Shown in pieces: positions 1-11,739 of a stretch of DNA of 64,000 bases; positions within the stretch are counted from its first letter, which is position 1, and the number at the start of each line of letters is the position of its first letter. The notes under the pieces are model-generated. The model ran no database searches. It was not told the DNA's origin and saw only the letters and a program-made list of their open reading frames with translations. Source of the stretch: Brachynemurus nebulosus (taxonomy: Eukaryota; Arthropoda; Insecta; Neuroptera; Myrmeleontidae); contig JAPWDM010000024.1 of the NCBI GenBank assembly GCA_035578155.1, forward strand, positions 3,869,001 through 3,933,000, given 5' to 3'. The position numbers and the translations under genes were made by a program.

Positions 1-1
1 T

Positions 2-268
2 GAGAGTTTCAGGTCATATGTGGCGGACATTCGTACCAAGGCCGCAGTGTTAGAAGTGCCTATGGATGAGAAACAGATAGTCGCCTCCATTTGGCTTCGA
101 CGCAACCTCAGCACGTTGGAGACCTGTCGCGTGCAGCAGCCACCCACGTCCTTTGCGGAGCTGGCCACCATTGTGTCAAATGTCGAATTGTACCTGGAAC
201 AACGGGCGCTGTTACTTCAGGGTGAGCCCAGTACTTCCGGCGTAAAACCTAAGAGTACAAAAAACTAG
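2..268 (+). pseudogene. retrotransposon Gag fragment, 5' end outside window
   Basis: The frame is open from base 2 to the stop at 266-268 and gives about 88 residues. The text begins ESFRSYVADIRTKAAV and contains RNLSTLE and QQPPTSFAEL. The helical spacing of a short Arg/Leu-rich stretch followed by a Phe-Ala-Glu-Leu segment resembles the C-terminal half of a retrotransposon Gag capsid domain. It ends in a Ser/Lys-rich tail without a zinc knuckle. Its composition is clearly less AT-rich than the following kilobases, as expected for a piece of inserted coding sequence. No pol follows, so this is either the end of a small gag ORF or a truncated relic. The family assignment is an inference from sequence style. 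The start lies outside the window, and the internal ATG is not a reason to call a start. Confidence 0.5.
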
Positions 269-796
269 GTGAGACCAAATTTACTGATGATTTTTCTATT
301 TATATATAATAAATAAAAAAAATATTCTAGTTTCTATATAATCTATTAATATAATTTCAGCGCCATATATTATATCGGAATAAGGTCGAGTTTTGGCTAT
401 CACGCGAATCAACTGCCCGCTTAGTGACCTGATAGATTTGGCATTGCGCACCAAAAGGGGCAGCTTAATCACCGTAACATGTATTTATTTTTTTTAGATA
501 TTTAAAATTTAGCGATTGTCCAAAATAAAGGGGTCACAATATATGTGATATAACACACATACATGTATAGAGTTTTGTTTCTCATTTATTGCATTATAAT
601 TAGCATTGTTCTATCCCATGTTAAAAAATGTAAATTAAACAGATTTTCTAAGCTAATGTAATGAAGAATTTTTTTTTTTTTATTGAATTTTTAAGTAAAC
701 AAGAAATTGAAGATTATGTTATGATATAAATATTATTAAATATGAAACAAAACAAAATATGTACAATGTACATATGTATGTACGGAAAAATATTTT
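269..796. other. AT-rich non-coding stretch
   Basis: I see no gene, inverted repeat or tandem repeat here. It is AT-rich filler between the gag fragment and the satellite. Confidence 0.6.
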
Positions 797-2327
797 GAAT
801 CGATTTTGAAAATTTTTCCACTAATAATTAATAATGTTAAAAAATTAAACCATTTCAAATGGATTTAAGGTATTTTATGTGAGGTCAAGGTTTTCGGGAC
901 CTAAAAAGGCCAGAAATTAATTAACCAATCGATTTTAAAAATTTTTTCACAGTTAGTAAGTTAAAGTATTTGAATTAATTAATTAAATGATGTCCGCAAG
1001 AAGCTTACGGACTCCCATAAGTTATATGAGATCCTTAGAACCCTTTTCTTACTGTTAGAGTACTAGACTTGTATGAGTTTCGCCAGGATTTACTGATCCC
1101 ATAATTGTAAAAAATAAACTAAACGACCAATTTTAAAAATTTCTTCACTGTTACAGAGCTAAACTATTTTAGATAGATTTAGAATACATTATGTAAGGTC
1201 CGGCAGGGTCCACAGGACCCAAAAGTGTCAAAAATAAACTAACTGACCGATTTTGAAAATTTTTTCACTGTTACAGAGCTAAACTATTTTAGATAAATAT
1301 CGATTACGTTATGTAAGGTCCGCCTTGGTCCATAGGACCCAAAAGTGTCAAAAATAAACTGCCTGATCGATTTTGAAAATTTTTTCACTGTTACAGAGCT
1401 AAACTGTTTTAGATAAATATAGATTCCGTTATGTAAGGTCTGCCAGAGTCCATAGGATCCAGAAGTGTCAAAAATAAACTAACTGACCGATTTTGAAAAT
1501 TTTTTCACTGTTACAGAGCTAAACTATTTTAGATAAATATAAATTACGTTATGTAAGGTCCACCAAGGTCCATAGAACCCAAAAGTGTCAAAAATAAACT
1601 AACTGACCGATTTTGAAAATTTTTTCACTGTTACAGAGCTAAACTATTTTAGATAAATATAGATTACGTTATGTAAGGTCTGCCAGGGTCCATGGGATCC
1701 AAAAGTGTCAAAAATAAACTTACCGACCGATTTTGAAAATTTTTTCACTGTTACAGAGCTAAACTATTTTAGATAAATATAGATTACGTTATGTATGGTC
1801 TGCCAGGGTCCATGGGTCCAAAAGTGTCAAAAATAAACTAACCGACCTATTTTGAAAATTTTTTCACTGTTGGGGAACTAACTATTTTAGATAGACATAC
1901 ATTACGTTATTTAGGGTCCGCCAGGGTCCATGGGACCCACAAGTGGTAAAAATAAACTAACCGACCGATTTTGAAAATTTTTTCACTTTTACAGAGCTAA
2001 ACTATTTTAGATAAATATAGATTACGTTATGTAAAGTCTGCCAGGGTCCATCGGATCCAAAAGCGTCAAAAATAAACTAGCCGACCGATTTTGAAAATTT
2101 TTTCACTGTTGGGGAGCTAAGCTATTTTAGATACATATAGATTACGTTATGTAAGGTCTGAAGTGTCAGTAGGACCTAAAAGTGTCAAAAATAAAATAAC
2201 TGACCGATTTTGAAACCTTTTTACTATTACCAAGGTAAACTATTTTAGATAGGTACAGGTTGTGTTATCTGAGATCCACAACTGTCCTGCGGATGCAAAT
2301 GCGGCGTAGAATGCTACACAACGGGTT

Positions 2328-2415
<88 letters not shown>

Positions 2416-2725
2416 CATAAAGTCCGCCTAGAATATACGGTCGAGCTGATTTTTTAATGAGGTCCACCGGGATCTTGCAGATCCGAAAACGCCAGTAATA
2501 AGCTATCGAACCGATGCAAAAAAATTTCTCACTGCTAGAGAACTAAATTATTTTAGATGGATACAACTATGCTGCACAAAATTCGTTCGGGTTCTTGGGT
2601 CCCCAAAAATACCAAAACTAATTACCCAACCGATTTTAAAAATTCTTTTACTCTTAGAAAGCTAAACTATTTTAAATAGGTACAGGTCTTAGATGAGATC
2701 CGCCAGTGCCCAAGATTTGGAAATT
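797..2725 (+). repeat. 120-bp tandem satellite, about 15 units
   Basis: Each unit carries ACCGATTTTGAAAATTTTTT, then CACTGTTACAGAGCTAAACT, a TAGATAAATATAGATTACGT segment, GTAAGGTC, GCCAGGGTCC and AAAAGTGTCAAAAATAAACT. The box GATTTTGAAAAT recurs at about 1249, 1369, 1489, 1609, 1729, 1848, 1967, 2087 and 2207, a period of 119-120 bp. Units in the middle are nearly identical. Those at both edges (about 800-1130 and 2480-2720) are degenerate, as expected if homogenisation acts on the centre. A (TA)n array sits inside one unit. A degenerate, inverted relative lies at about 48,200-48,890. Confidence 0.93.
2332..2413. repeat. (TA)n microsatellite
   Basis: About 41 uninterrupted TA dinucleotides inserted into a unit of the 120-bp satellite. 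Confidence 0.97.
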
Positions 2726-2758
2726 CGCTATGTTATGCAGATGCTGCGACAGGGGTAT
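2720..2758 (+). repeat. 39-nt motif, inverted partner at 15,022-15,060
   Basis: The 39 nt starting GAAATTCGCTATGTTATGCA and ending GACAGGGGTAT are the reverse complement of 15,022-15,060 with one mismatch. It starts where the satellite ends. It could be a terminal inverted repeat of a transposon family or an old 12.3-kb element end. The flanking bases show no clear target duplication. Confidence 0.7.
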
Positions 2759-3985
2759 TTTATTTTTTAAGTTATCAATTCGCTTAAAAAACCATTTGGT
2801 AGGAAATTTTATGCACTACAAGTCTTATGATTTACAATTTTTTTGAGTCCTTCAATTTTTAGATTTGTAAGTTTAAAGGGCTTAGGAAAGGTAGTCTTCG
2901 CGTTCTGTTTTGAGCTTCTAACGATCATAACTCAGTCAAATTTGGACGTACAAAAATGAACAAAAAAGCAGATTTTTCAGCAAGAAAAGACCTACAATTT
3001 TCATTCTATAATTTTTTTTCATAAATTTGTTAGTTTTTTAAATATTTAAAAAAAAAACTATGATTTTTTTAAAAATTAAATTTTTTTTTCAAGAGTATAT
3101 CAGTCATTTTTTTGAATTTAAACTTCTAAATTCGTTCAAACTCCCAGAACCCATTGTTTATATATGAATAAAGTAAACTGGCGGCGGATTACGCTTAGTT
3201 TCAATGTTTGCCGTCAAGTAATTAATTTTGATACCAATTTTTTTTCTCAAAAATCAAGACAACATTTTGCTTTGAATGTAACTCCGTTAATTTTTATACT
3301 AATGGCTTTTACCACAGCTCAAAATAAAGGTCTATTCAAGTACTTTAAAAGGTGTAATACGAGTTTTTTTCGAAAAACCTCTCATTTTTCCTCCAAATGA
3401 CATTGAAAGTTTCGATTTTAGCTATCGTCAAAATCGATTTTAACTTCAAGGATTCATAACTTGGTTTGTGTTCTACCTACAAAAATAAAAAAGAATGCAA
3501 TCTCTTTGTTACTTGATTTTCTTTATTTTTGCTCATAACCATTTTTTATGTAAAACTTGTAGTTTTTGAGATATTTGTGAAATATCCCTCAAAAACATGC
3601 ATTTTTTGGGCTAAAAACGACCACATTTAGGCGCCAATATCTCAAAAAGTATTGATTATACAAAAAATTCTTATAGAGTATTTTTTGCTTAGAATTTGTC
3701 CCTCTATCGAACGGTGAGGTTATTTTTCATAAAAAAATTTCCAACCCCTAGAAGGGGTGCCTTCCACCCCTAGGGTGAAAGCACACATCGGCATTATATA
3801 ACTTTTGTTTCTTGGGCTACTTCCTAGCTACAGTTCAAATTTCAAGCCAATCCATCCCATCCGAAAAAATTGGTAGCCAAATGCTTCAGTTACTGTACTA
3901 ACATTAGGAGTAGACCTCGCCCTGTTAAATAACTTAATTGTTTTCCAGAACATCTCCGAATTTTTAATACTTCCAATACATTTTT
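2759..3985. other. non-coding dispersed-repeat-like sequence
   Basis: T-rich tracts, phrases such as AATATCTCAAAAAGTATTGA and a small palindrome around the block CCCCTAGAAGGGGTGCC (about 3745-3775) give this the look of the non-coding part of a repeat family. A frame at 3164-3400 is low-complexity and I do not support it as a gene. Confidence 0.5.
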
Positions 3986-5153
3986 TGCTTTACTTCCAAT
4001 ACATTTTTTTTTTTTGCTTTACAATTTTCTTATAACATGTTCTTCTATCTAAAAAAATTGATAGGTTATCTGTATTGGGTTCATTTTTCTTATCCGTTCT
4101 GTAATTTTTCCTCAGGGTTCATTTCGGCTCCAAGCATTCGTAATCGAACCATGGTTTACTTTTTTCTCAGGCTTGGTGTTTATAATACGCTATTGATGAA
4201 TTAAATCAAGTTCCGAGCTAATTTTTTTTATTACATTTTCCAGTTCGTTGACATTGAAACACTCTGAAGCAAAGACTGTGCTGATTATTTGTGTAATCCC
4301 AAACTGATAATAGTCTTGAAGGCTAGGAATCCAGATGAATTTAGTGGTGCACGACTTCGGTAGTTTATCTCTTAAATATTCAGAATTATCTGATGATTCA
4401 ATTTTAATTTTTAGTGATATAGGAAAATGATCTGAATTTAGCCAGAAATCGAATACTTGAAAATTTTCTACTAAATCTAAACAGTCTTTATCTACCCAAA
4501 CCAAATCGGCAACACTTGAGCCTCTGGATGATAAATAAGTGCAACGAGCTGGATTGTCTTCTTTAGATCTGCCGTTCACTAGGAACATACCATTAAACTC
4601 CATCAACGTGGTCAGTAGTCGGCCCCTTTCGTTGCAGGTTAAATCCATTGACTCACGTAAAGGGAGCATGTGTGTGGTTTGAAATAATTCATCTTCACCT
4701 TCATTCAGGTTACCCACTCTTGCATTGAAATTACCACCTATTATTATCTTCGACGGTGTGCGCGAGCGATTAGTAATATCTGTCACTGCTTTCGATAACA
4801 TGTCTATTACCGAATTGTTATCACAGTCAGGTTTAAGATATACAACACCGATAATAAGATCACCCCTGTTACTTTTTATTTTTACAAATACCAACATATA
4901 TGACCTTTCAAGCACTTAACAAACATAACAATTCCACCACTTGCTCTACCTTTGTCTTTTGATTTTATTGCACAACTTTCATAAATATTATAGTCCTTCA
5001 ATTGTAACCATGAACGAGTTTCCTGTGTTAGCCATGTCTTTGTGATACAAATTACATCATATTTTTTAAAAGATCGCAGTTCATCTTCATCCAAATTCGC
5101 CATATTATTAAAACCCCGACAGTTCCACCATGTAATAGCTAGTTTTTTGATTC
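3986..5153 (-). pseudogene. LINE (non-LTR retrotransposon) ORF2 fragment: AP-like endonuclease, reverse transcriptase missing
   Basis: Read on the minus strand, this starts with TWWNCRGF (about 5113-5135), the usual opening of a LINE endonuclease. It continues with ICITKTWLTQ, then after a one-base frameshift near 4905 with GVVYLKPD, IIIGGNFNARVGN, SSVADLVWVD and LNSDHFPISL. A stop at 4190 is followed by KPWFDYEC and LDRRTCYKKIV (to about 4000), the linker that normally leads to the RT domain, but no RT follows. The family uses an exonuclease-endonuclease-phosphatase fold to nick the target DNA. Two catalytic positions are changed: Glu to Lys in TKTWL (normally TETWL) and Asp to Asn in GGNFN (normally GDFN). 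With the frameshift and stop this copy is dead. The L1-like style of ORF1 upstream suggests an L1-like clade, but I cannot place it firmly. Confidence 0.88.
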
Positions 5154-5350
5154 GGATTTTCTGGTATTACGAGGTCTGAAGTGGTAATCCAGTGTTGTTT
5201 TTGGTGTTTGTTGACGATTATCAGTGCTTTCTGTAATCGGTATGCTTATTTGATGTCTCTCTGGTTTCAAATCTTTCTGAGTTATCACTGATTCTTTAGA
5301 CTTTAATTGGTTATCAGTTTCCACAGGTTTTTTGTCTTCTAATTGTTTAT
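5139..5350 (-). pseudogene. LINE ORF1 C-terminal tail, cut off by the foldback element
   Basis: The minus-strand frame reads YKQLEDKKPVETDNQ and runs to TRKSESKN and a stop at 5139-5141, overlapping the beginning of the endonuclease reading. It is a polar Lys/Thr/Pro-rich tail, as often found at the end of L1-like ORF1 proteins. The rest of ORF1 lies beyond the palindrome, at 7575-8162, in the same orientation. This shows that the foldback element went into ORF1. Confidence 0.7.
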
Positions 5351-7574
5351 AAAGAGTGTGGCGGGGTAACTATGGGGTAGCGGCCCCAGACGTGTTTTGG
5401 GCTGATATTTTTTTTATAAGATGGCCTAATCAAATGTAGCTTTTTCTTACATTTTCAGGTCATTGCACGCACTACTTTCTTAGAAAATAATATTAATAAT
5501 TTTTTGAAAAAAATTTTTTTTTTCTTTAATGGCTTTGTATATTTAATTGGTTGTGATATATGTGTTAGCTAAGGTAAAGTACTATTATATTCTACAATCT
5601 ACACGCCAGCTTTTAAAAAGAAAAAAATAATATGACTATTTCATTTTTTTAAAAATTTTTTTCACCGCTTATTTGCCCTGGCACACCAACGAAATTTTTT
5701 CTGTGAAAACCTCTAACAATACACTAACTCGTGTATTTTTTTCAGATTTTTCGTGTGGGTGGAAGGGGGTCAAAAATTAACAAAGAGTATTGCCGGGTTT
5801 GCATGGGCAATGTACCTCCGAATAGGAACTCAGCAATAACTAAGTGTACTAATGGTATGGTAAGGTTATAAGGAACTGATATCTATAACCTTCCCGAATA
5901 AAGCCGAGTAGTTACGGAGATAACTAAAAAATATCCAAAACTGACTGCTTTCTGAAAATAATTTTTTTCTCGGTAACTACTCAATCTAGGAAAGTAATTC
6001 CAAATCCACATGAAAGCAAATACTACCGAAAATATTAGACGTATTTGTTAACGTGCCACCCCTCGTTATTAAGGAAAATAACATAGATAAAATCCGACCC
6101 AATGTTATTTTTATGGGGTTCCTATTGACTGACCACTTCCAAAAAAATACACTAATTGTGTCTTAATGTACTTTATTACCGTACAATGTTTCATATAAAT
6201 CCAAGGGGTGCAACATAATAAAAAAAAATATTTTTCATTCCTAATCTCTTGAACAGCCCCTCCAGTTGGTCCGACCCTGGAATACAGCATGGCAATCGAA
6301 AGCTCTTTAAAAATAAAGTGTTATGTCTAATAAAGTGCTTTCTTCTATCTTCTATAGTTTTTTAGATTTTCTCACATTTTCAAACACATTTTCTCACAAT
6401 TTTTTATTGTATTTCCATAACTGATTTGTTTTGGTCTAAGGAAGTACATACATATGAAGTACCTACAGAGTTACCAAAACGGCAACATAGTTATTGATAT
6501 GATTTTCTTTCGGAGGCAGATCCCTTGCATTTGATTTTACCCTTTTTCGATTTTCCCTAATTATCTAGAAAACTAGGAGAGAGAAAAATATTTAATTAAA
6601 CACAACATTTTATTTTTAAAGAGTTTCCGATTGACACGTTTAATTTCTGGATCGAACTTACTGGAAGGGCTGTTCGACAGATTACGGGTGACAAACATTT
6701 TTTTAAATATGTTGGACCCCTTGTCTTTATATAAAACGTTGTATGGTAATAAAGTACATTAAGACGAAGTTACTGTATTTTTTAGAAGGGGTCACTTAAC
6801 AGAAGCCACATAAAATAACATTGGGTTGGATTTTATCTATGTTATTTTCCTTAATAACGAGGGGTGGCACGTTAACAAATACGTCTAATATTTTCGGTAG
6901 TATTTGCTTTCATGTGGATTTGGAATTACTTTCCTAGATTGAGTAGTTACCGAGAAAAAAATTATTTTCAGAAAGCAGTCATTTTTGGATATTTTTTTAG
7001 TTATCTCCGTAACTACTCGGCTTTATTCGGGAAGGTTGTAGATATCAGTTCCTTATAACCTTACCATACCTTAGTACACTTAGTTATTGCTATGAGTTGC
7101 TATTGGGAGGCACATTGCCCATGCAAACCCGGCAATACTCTTTGTTAATTTTTGACCCCCTTCCACCCACACGAAAAATCTGAAAAAAATACACGAGTTA
7201 GTGTATTGTTAGAGGTTTTCACAGAAAAAATTTCGTTGGTGTGCCAGGGCATATAAGCGGGGAAAAAATTTAAAAAAAAAATGAAATATTCATATTATTT
7301 TTTTCTTTTTAAAAGCTGGCGTGTAGATTGTAGAATATAATAGTACTTTACCTTAGCTAACACATATATCAAAACCAATTAAATATACAAAGCCATTAAA
7401 GAAAAAAAAATTTTTTTTCAAAAAATTATTAATATTATTTTCTAAGAAAGTAGTGCGCGCAATGACCTGAAAATGTAGGAAAAAGCTACATTTGATTAGG
7501 CCATCTTATAAAAAAAATATCAGCCCAAAACACGTCTGGGGCCGCTACCCCATAGTTACCCCGCCACACTCTTT
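5351..7574. mobile_element. 2.2-kb foldback element with roughly 1-kb inverted arms
   Basis: The left arm begins AAAGAGTGTGGCGGGGTAAC and the right arm ends with its exact reverse complement. The arms run about 5351-6380 and 6545-7574 and are about 98% identical over the outer 700 bp by eye, dropping toward the roughly 165-bp centre. There is no coding sequence. The unit separates the two halves of a LINE ORF1, so it was inserted. I found no clear direct target duplication. Long inverted arms with little else define foldback or non-autonomous DNA transposons. The near-identity of the arms suggests recent formation or ongoing conversion between them. A diverged relative of the inner part of the arm lies at 47,386-47,660. 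Confidence 0.88.
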
Positions 7575-8162
7575 CTACATTTTGATCATAGGTAACGTCG
7601 AGATTTTCAATATTATGCGATATTCCCCTCTCTTTCGCTCTTTTCTGAGTCTGTGTGCATGCGCGAATAGTTTTTTATGTTCTTCCCGTTCTACAGTTGT
7701 CATGTCCATATTAATGTAGAATTTAGTATATTCCTTTAATTGAGTTCGATTGGTTAGTATATTCGTTTTCAACCGGTCGGAGAGAAATGACATAACAACA
7801 GGTCTTATTTGATCAGAACGTTTTTTACCCTATCGATGTAGGAAATTTATAACTTGTAATGTACATGGAATTTCAATTTTTTTCATTAAAAATTTTAAGA
7901 ATTACTAAGTCCAACGATTCTTGTTTTTCATTTTCTGATTCTTGTAGACCGTATATTATAACATTTTTTTTTTATTTTCTTCTGGAGGGTCTCTATTACG
8001 TCGTTTTGAGTTTTCAGTTCTTTCTTTAAGTGTTCATTTTCCGCTTTCAGACTTTTGATATGTCTTTTAACTGTTCTTCATATCTTATGTCTTTTAACTG
8101 TTCTTCAAATTTAGATTCTATCTTTAGTAGTCTAAGTAGTCAATAACTGCTTTATCGCTCAT
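7575..8162 (-). pseudogene. LINE ORF1 (L1-like: coiled coil plus RRM-like domain), broken
   Basis: On the minus strand a start at 8162 reads MSDKAVIDYL, followed in shifting frames by EEQLKDI repeats and HLKKELKTQNDVIETLQKK (coiled coil). Then come NVIIYGLQESEN, LHR and GKKRSDQIRPVVMSFLSDRL, and TKFYINMDMTTVEREEHKKL. That order, a coiled coil followed by an IYGL/RP-V-V core and a Lys/Arg-rich helix, is that of the RNA-binding ORF1 protein of L1-like LINEs. Several frameshifts and stops break the first half. The last 72 codons are open and end where the foldback element starts. The protein would bind LINE RNA as a trimer in the family, but here it is not functional. Confidence 0.8.
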
Positions 8163-8469
8163 TTCTAATTATTTATAAACTGATTCTTCAAGAATAAAAC
8201 TTCAAGAGAAAAAAAATTGAAGATCGTGTTACTTCTTTTGGACTGGAACCTTGGATCGATGGTATGTGTTACCGATTTATCCGCTATGTTATCCACTACA
8301 CCAGTATACTCGTTACAGAACCACTCCACCAATTATGATCGTAGGTACTACAGGTTATTTATGTTTTATATGTTTTTATTACTCATACGGGAGAAGTACT
8401 AACTTTGTGCACACATTTCTGTACGCAAAATAGCTGCTTGCCCACTGTACTTTTCTCGCATACTTTTTT
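8163..8469. other. LINE 5' flank, no gene
   Basis: Upstream side of LINE ORF1. Two short overlapping frames on the plus strand have no recognisable content and I do not support them. Confidence 0.5.
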
Positions 8470-8496
8470 GCGTGTGGAAAGTAACTTTCCACACGC
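8470..8496. repeat. perfect hairpin, 13-bp arms
   Basis: GCGTGTGGAAAGT, one base, then ACTTTCCACACGC. A short perfect inverted repeat in AT-rich sequence. Its function is unknown. Confidence 0.85.
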
Positions 8497-8730
8497 CCAT
8501 TGACAATAATACACGCAAAATTTAATCAAAACATGCAAAGCTGCCTCTTAATTTTTCATTTAATAAATATTTCATAATTATTTCTATAGAAACCACCAAC
8601 AAAGTAATTTAAACGATAATTAATTCAGAAAAAAAAGACGAACACTTAAAAATATTATTTTAAAAAGTAATAAAGATGTCAAAAGTAGTGATAATAATAG
8701 ATAAAAGTATGTGAAATTCGTAATAAAAAA

Positions 8731-8862
8731 TAGTATGTGCAACTCGTGCGGGATTGTCGATTGCCCCACTCAAGCGAATGAGCGCACTCACTACGTTCGT
8801 GCGCTCAACTTCGCTTTCGTGGGAAATCGACAATTTCCCGCACTTATTGCACAATATACTAT
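8731..8862. repeat. GC-rich inverted repeat / small foldback element
   Basis: The outer arms share TAGTA, GTGCAA, GTGCGGGA and TTGTCGATT in inverted order, with small gaps. The inner part has GAGCGCAC facing GTGCGCTC. The whole 132 bp would fold on itself and stands out by its GC content. It is probably a miniature inverted-repeat element. No target duplication is visible. Confidence 0.7.
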
Positions 8863-10199
8863 TAATTAATGAACACAGAACTTATGTATTGTGTTATTGC
8901 AAAGTAGCACTGAATATGTCAATTCACATACAGTTATTAGTTGCATCTACTTTTAAAAAAAAAATTGTATTAAAATTGGTTTAGTAAATTACTTAAGTTA
9001 TTTCGATTTAAGATATTTTAGCACAAAATAATAATATTTTAAAATTAATTCTTAGATTTAATTTTTAGAATAAATTATTAAAATTTTTAGAACAAGGTAT
9101 CACTATTATTTATTTAAATATTTTATTAATTTTAATTGGTATCCGTAACAATACACCGACGTGTTGACTCATTAACAGCACAAACTAAACTCTCAGAATA
9201 TTTTATAACATATACCTACTATTAAATTGTAATTTCATATGGCAGAAAGAAAGGGATGAGGATGCAGAAATTAAGTCAAACATTTGTTGGCCTGAACTGG
9301 TTTGCTATTCTAATAATCTCCCAAGATGATTTTTATATTAAATATATTTCTTGCCCCCCCCCCCAATATTTTTCTTGAAATCCCGTCTATGACGGAATAG
9401 GTGTGTTCAGAGAGATATGTAGATACAGAGTTTTATCCAATTAAATATTTATACTCCTAGGTATAGATCCGGTTATATGAATCCGTTTTATATATATACT
9501 GCCGCTCCTGCCTTTCGCTTAAAAAGAACGATATGTCTATTTTTCCTACTTTTAGAACTTTCCCTTGACGAGCAAAAAAAAAGAAATTATTTTATCAGAA
9601 TTTTAAAATAAACATTTTGCATAGTGTATTGAAATTGATTATTTGATTTAACTACCATTTTTTTGTCTTATTTTATTTTTAGATATTTATTAATTTAGGG
9701 TGACTTGTGGGCTTCAAGATTTAATTAAATTTCTTTCATTTTAGTTGTTTGAGTTTTATACTTTTAATTAAATATTATTTTCAAGATTTTTGTAAAAAAA
9801 AAAAATAATTTGATATAGTTTTGGTAGAAGGAAGTTTATTAGCAATTGATACTAAATTGTAACAAAAGACTCGTAGGCGTAAATGAATAAATATATTGTT
9901 AACAATTTATTTTATTGTTACAGAAACTCCACAAAAACTTTTGTATCTGCTTATATAAGTATATATTTTCTAAAAATAACATTATTGATTAATTATAAAT
10001 GTATTTATAATAAATATGTGTAGTTTAATTGTTGTAGATAATTAATTTTAAAAGTATAAATAAGAAAGTTAAGGTTTCACACGAAGCTATATGTTCACGG
10101 AATACAATTAATAATTATTCATTATACATTATACAGCAAAATAATTTTTTGACTTTAAATACGTACTCAGAGCAAAAATTAGACATGATAAGAGACACG
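8863..10199. other. AT-rich non-coding stretch
   Basis: Long A/T runs and one (C)10 tract near 9355. I see no gene and no strong repeat. Confidence 0.6.
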
Positions 10200-10700
10200 T
10201 ATAGCTGAACTCTTTTTTATGTGGTCTTTTTTTGTGCGGTTTTTTCTTGTGCTATTTTTTTTATGCGGTTTTTAAAAAAATGGCCATTAAAATGCATAAT
10301 ATGAATCCAAATCAAGAGACGGTAAGAAACTCTAATATTTACTATAATAACTTTATTTAATAAAAATACTTTTTAACGGACTTTAAGCGTTTAATCAATA
10401 CATTGCATAAGAACATAAATTATTGCATCATTTAATTTTTTTACAGATGTATATTTCAAACTTTATCTTGTTTATAGAAGCAACTTTTAAGAAAATTCCT
10501 AAGTTTTAAGCGTTTTGAGTTATGTTTTTTCGATTAAACTTTCTTTATGCGGTCCCGATCCAACGCATAATAAAAGTTCTTTTTACAATCTGGATCGAAC
10601 TAATCTTTTTATAGCTATTTATGATATTTTTGAATATATTTTTTTTGTGCGATTTTTTTTTTGCGGTCCCTATCCACTGCACAATGAAAGGCTCAACTGT
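10200..10700 (+). repeat. T-rich dispersed repeat with TGCGGTCC boxes (copy A)
   Basis: Boxes such as TTATGCGGTCCCGATCCAAC (about 10,546) and TGCGGTCCCTATCCACTGCA (about 10,663) recur, each followed by an AATRAAAG segment, with the phrase TTTTATAGCTATTTATGATA between them. A diverged copy with the same order lies at 18,470-18,630 on the same strand. Confidence 0.7.
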
Positions 10701-11739
10701 ACAAAAGAAAAAAAACAACAGAAAAACAAAACAAAAAACAAACATGCTTTGAAACCTTAGAATATTGTTTTTATAAGGCACTGACTAAGTTATTATAAGC
10801 ACTAGCTAAGTTATTTTCCGTTAAAGTTCTCGTCCCATAGTTTTGTTTCCCATCATTTCCTAGTATTCGTATCGAGTTCTAGTATTTTCATTAACTAATC
10901 CCCCGTAATGTAAACCACAAATTAAAATCGGACCATTAGTTTTATTTTTATAGCCAAAAATAGGTGGAACCCCAATTCTAAATAAATACTAGGTATTTAC
11001 AATATTTATTTCAAATTCCAATGCTTTAGTTCGATTGGAAGTATCGTGGGTTTTCCATAATCTATCAGTCAGTCAGTCAATGAGCTCTCAAAAACTCTTG
11101 GATACTATTTCACCTAAACATATGAAATTTGGTTTGGAAAATTGTTTCTATTACTCGTAATTTCAACCTTCCTGAGAAAATTTGGTCCTGAAAACGTAAC
11201 TAGACTCGTAGATCAAGGCGGTTGAAAATTTGGATAAGGTTTAAGTATACACGAATAAAAATAGTTTAATTTAGTTTATTGACTAATTACTATGCGAAAC
11301 TCTAATTGTGCAAGCCCGACTCATTCTTGACCGATTTTTTATTTTATTTCATCAGGCATTTCTATTTTTTTAAATTTTATCATCGACATACGGAATTTGT
11401 TGATAAAGCAAAATAAAAAATTACTACTAAGTAACTTAATAGAATAAAATCCTCATTTCCACATTTGAATACGAACCTTAAAAAAATAAACAATATTTTT
11501 TCCGCTTATTAACTGAGATCTCTGTATAATTTTCTGGTGCTATAGGTAATTCAAAACAAATTTTTATCACGGTCCGCGATTGAAGTCCCACCATGACAAT
11601 CGCTGTGATAGCTAAAATTTCCATAATGAAAATTCGCTATAATGAAATCTGCTATTGACAAAGTGACTTATTACTTTACCTACTTTTATATTTAGTTAAG
11701 CATATCTGCTTACGTACCCAAGTTCATTACGGTAAAGCG
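10701..11739. other. non-coding, with a CAGTCAGTCAGTCAATGAG repeat tail
   Basis: I see no gene. Near 11,065 the string TCAGTCAGTCAGTCAATGAG resembles the tail of the short-repeat family at 25.6-28.5 kb. The rest is AT-rich. Confidence 0.5.

Noticed and set aside
797..2725. CRISPR-like array because of regular spacing
   Set aside because: The whole 120-bp unit is repeated with no unique spacers, in animal DNA. It is a satellite.
8754..8984. 76-codon frame reading SIAPLKRMSALTTFVRS
   Set aside because: It is a translation of the GC-rich hairpin at 8,731-8,862 and its flank.
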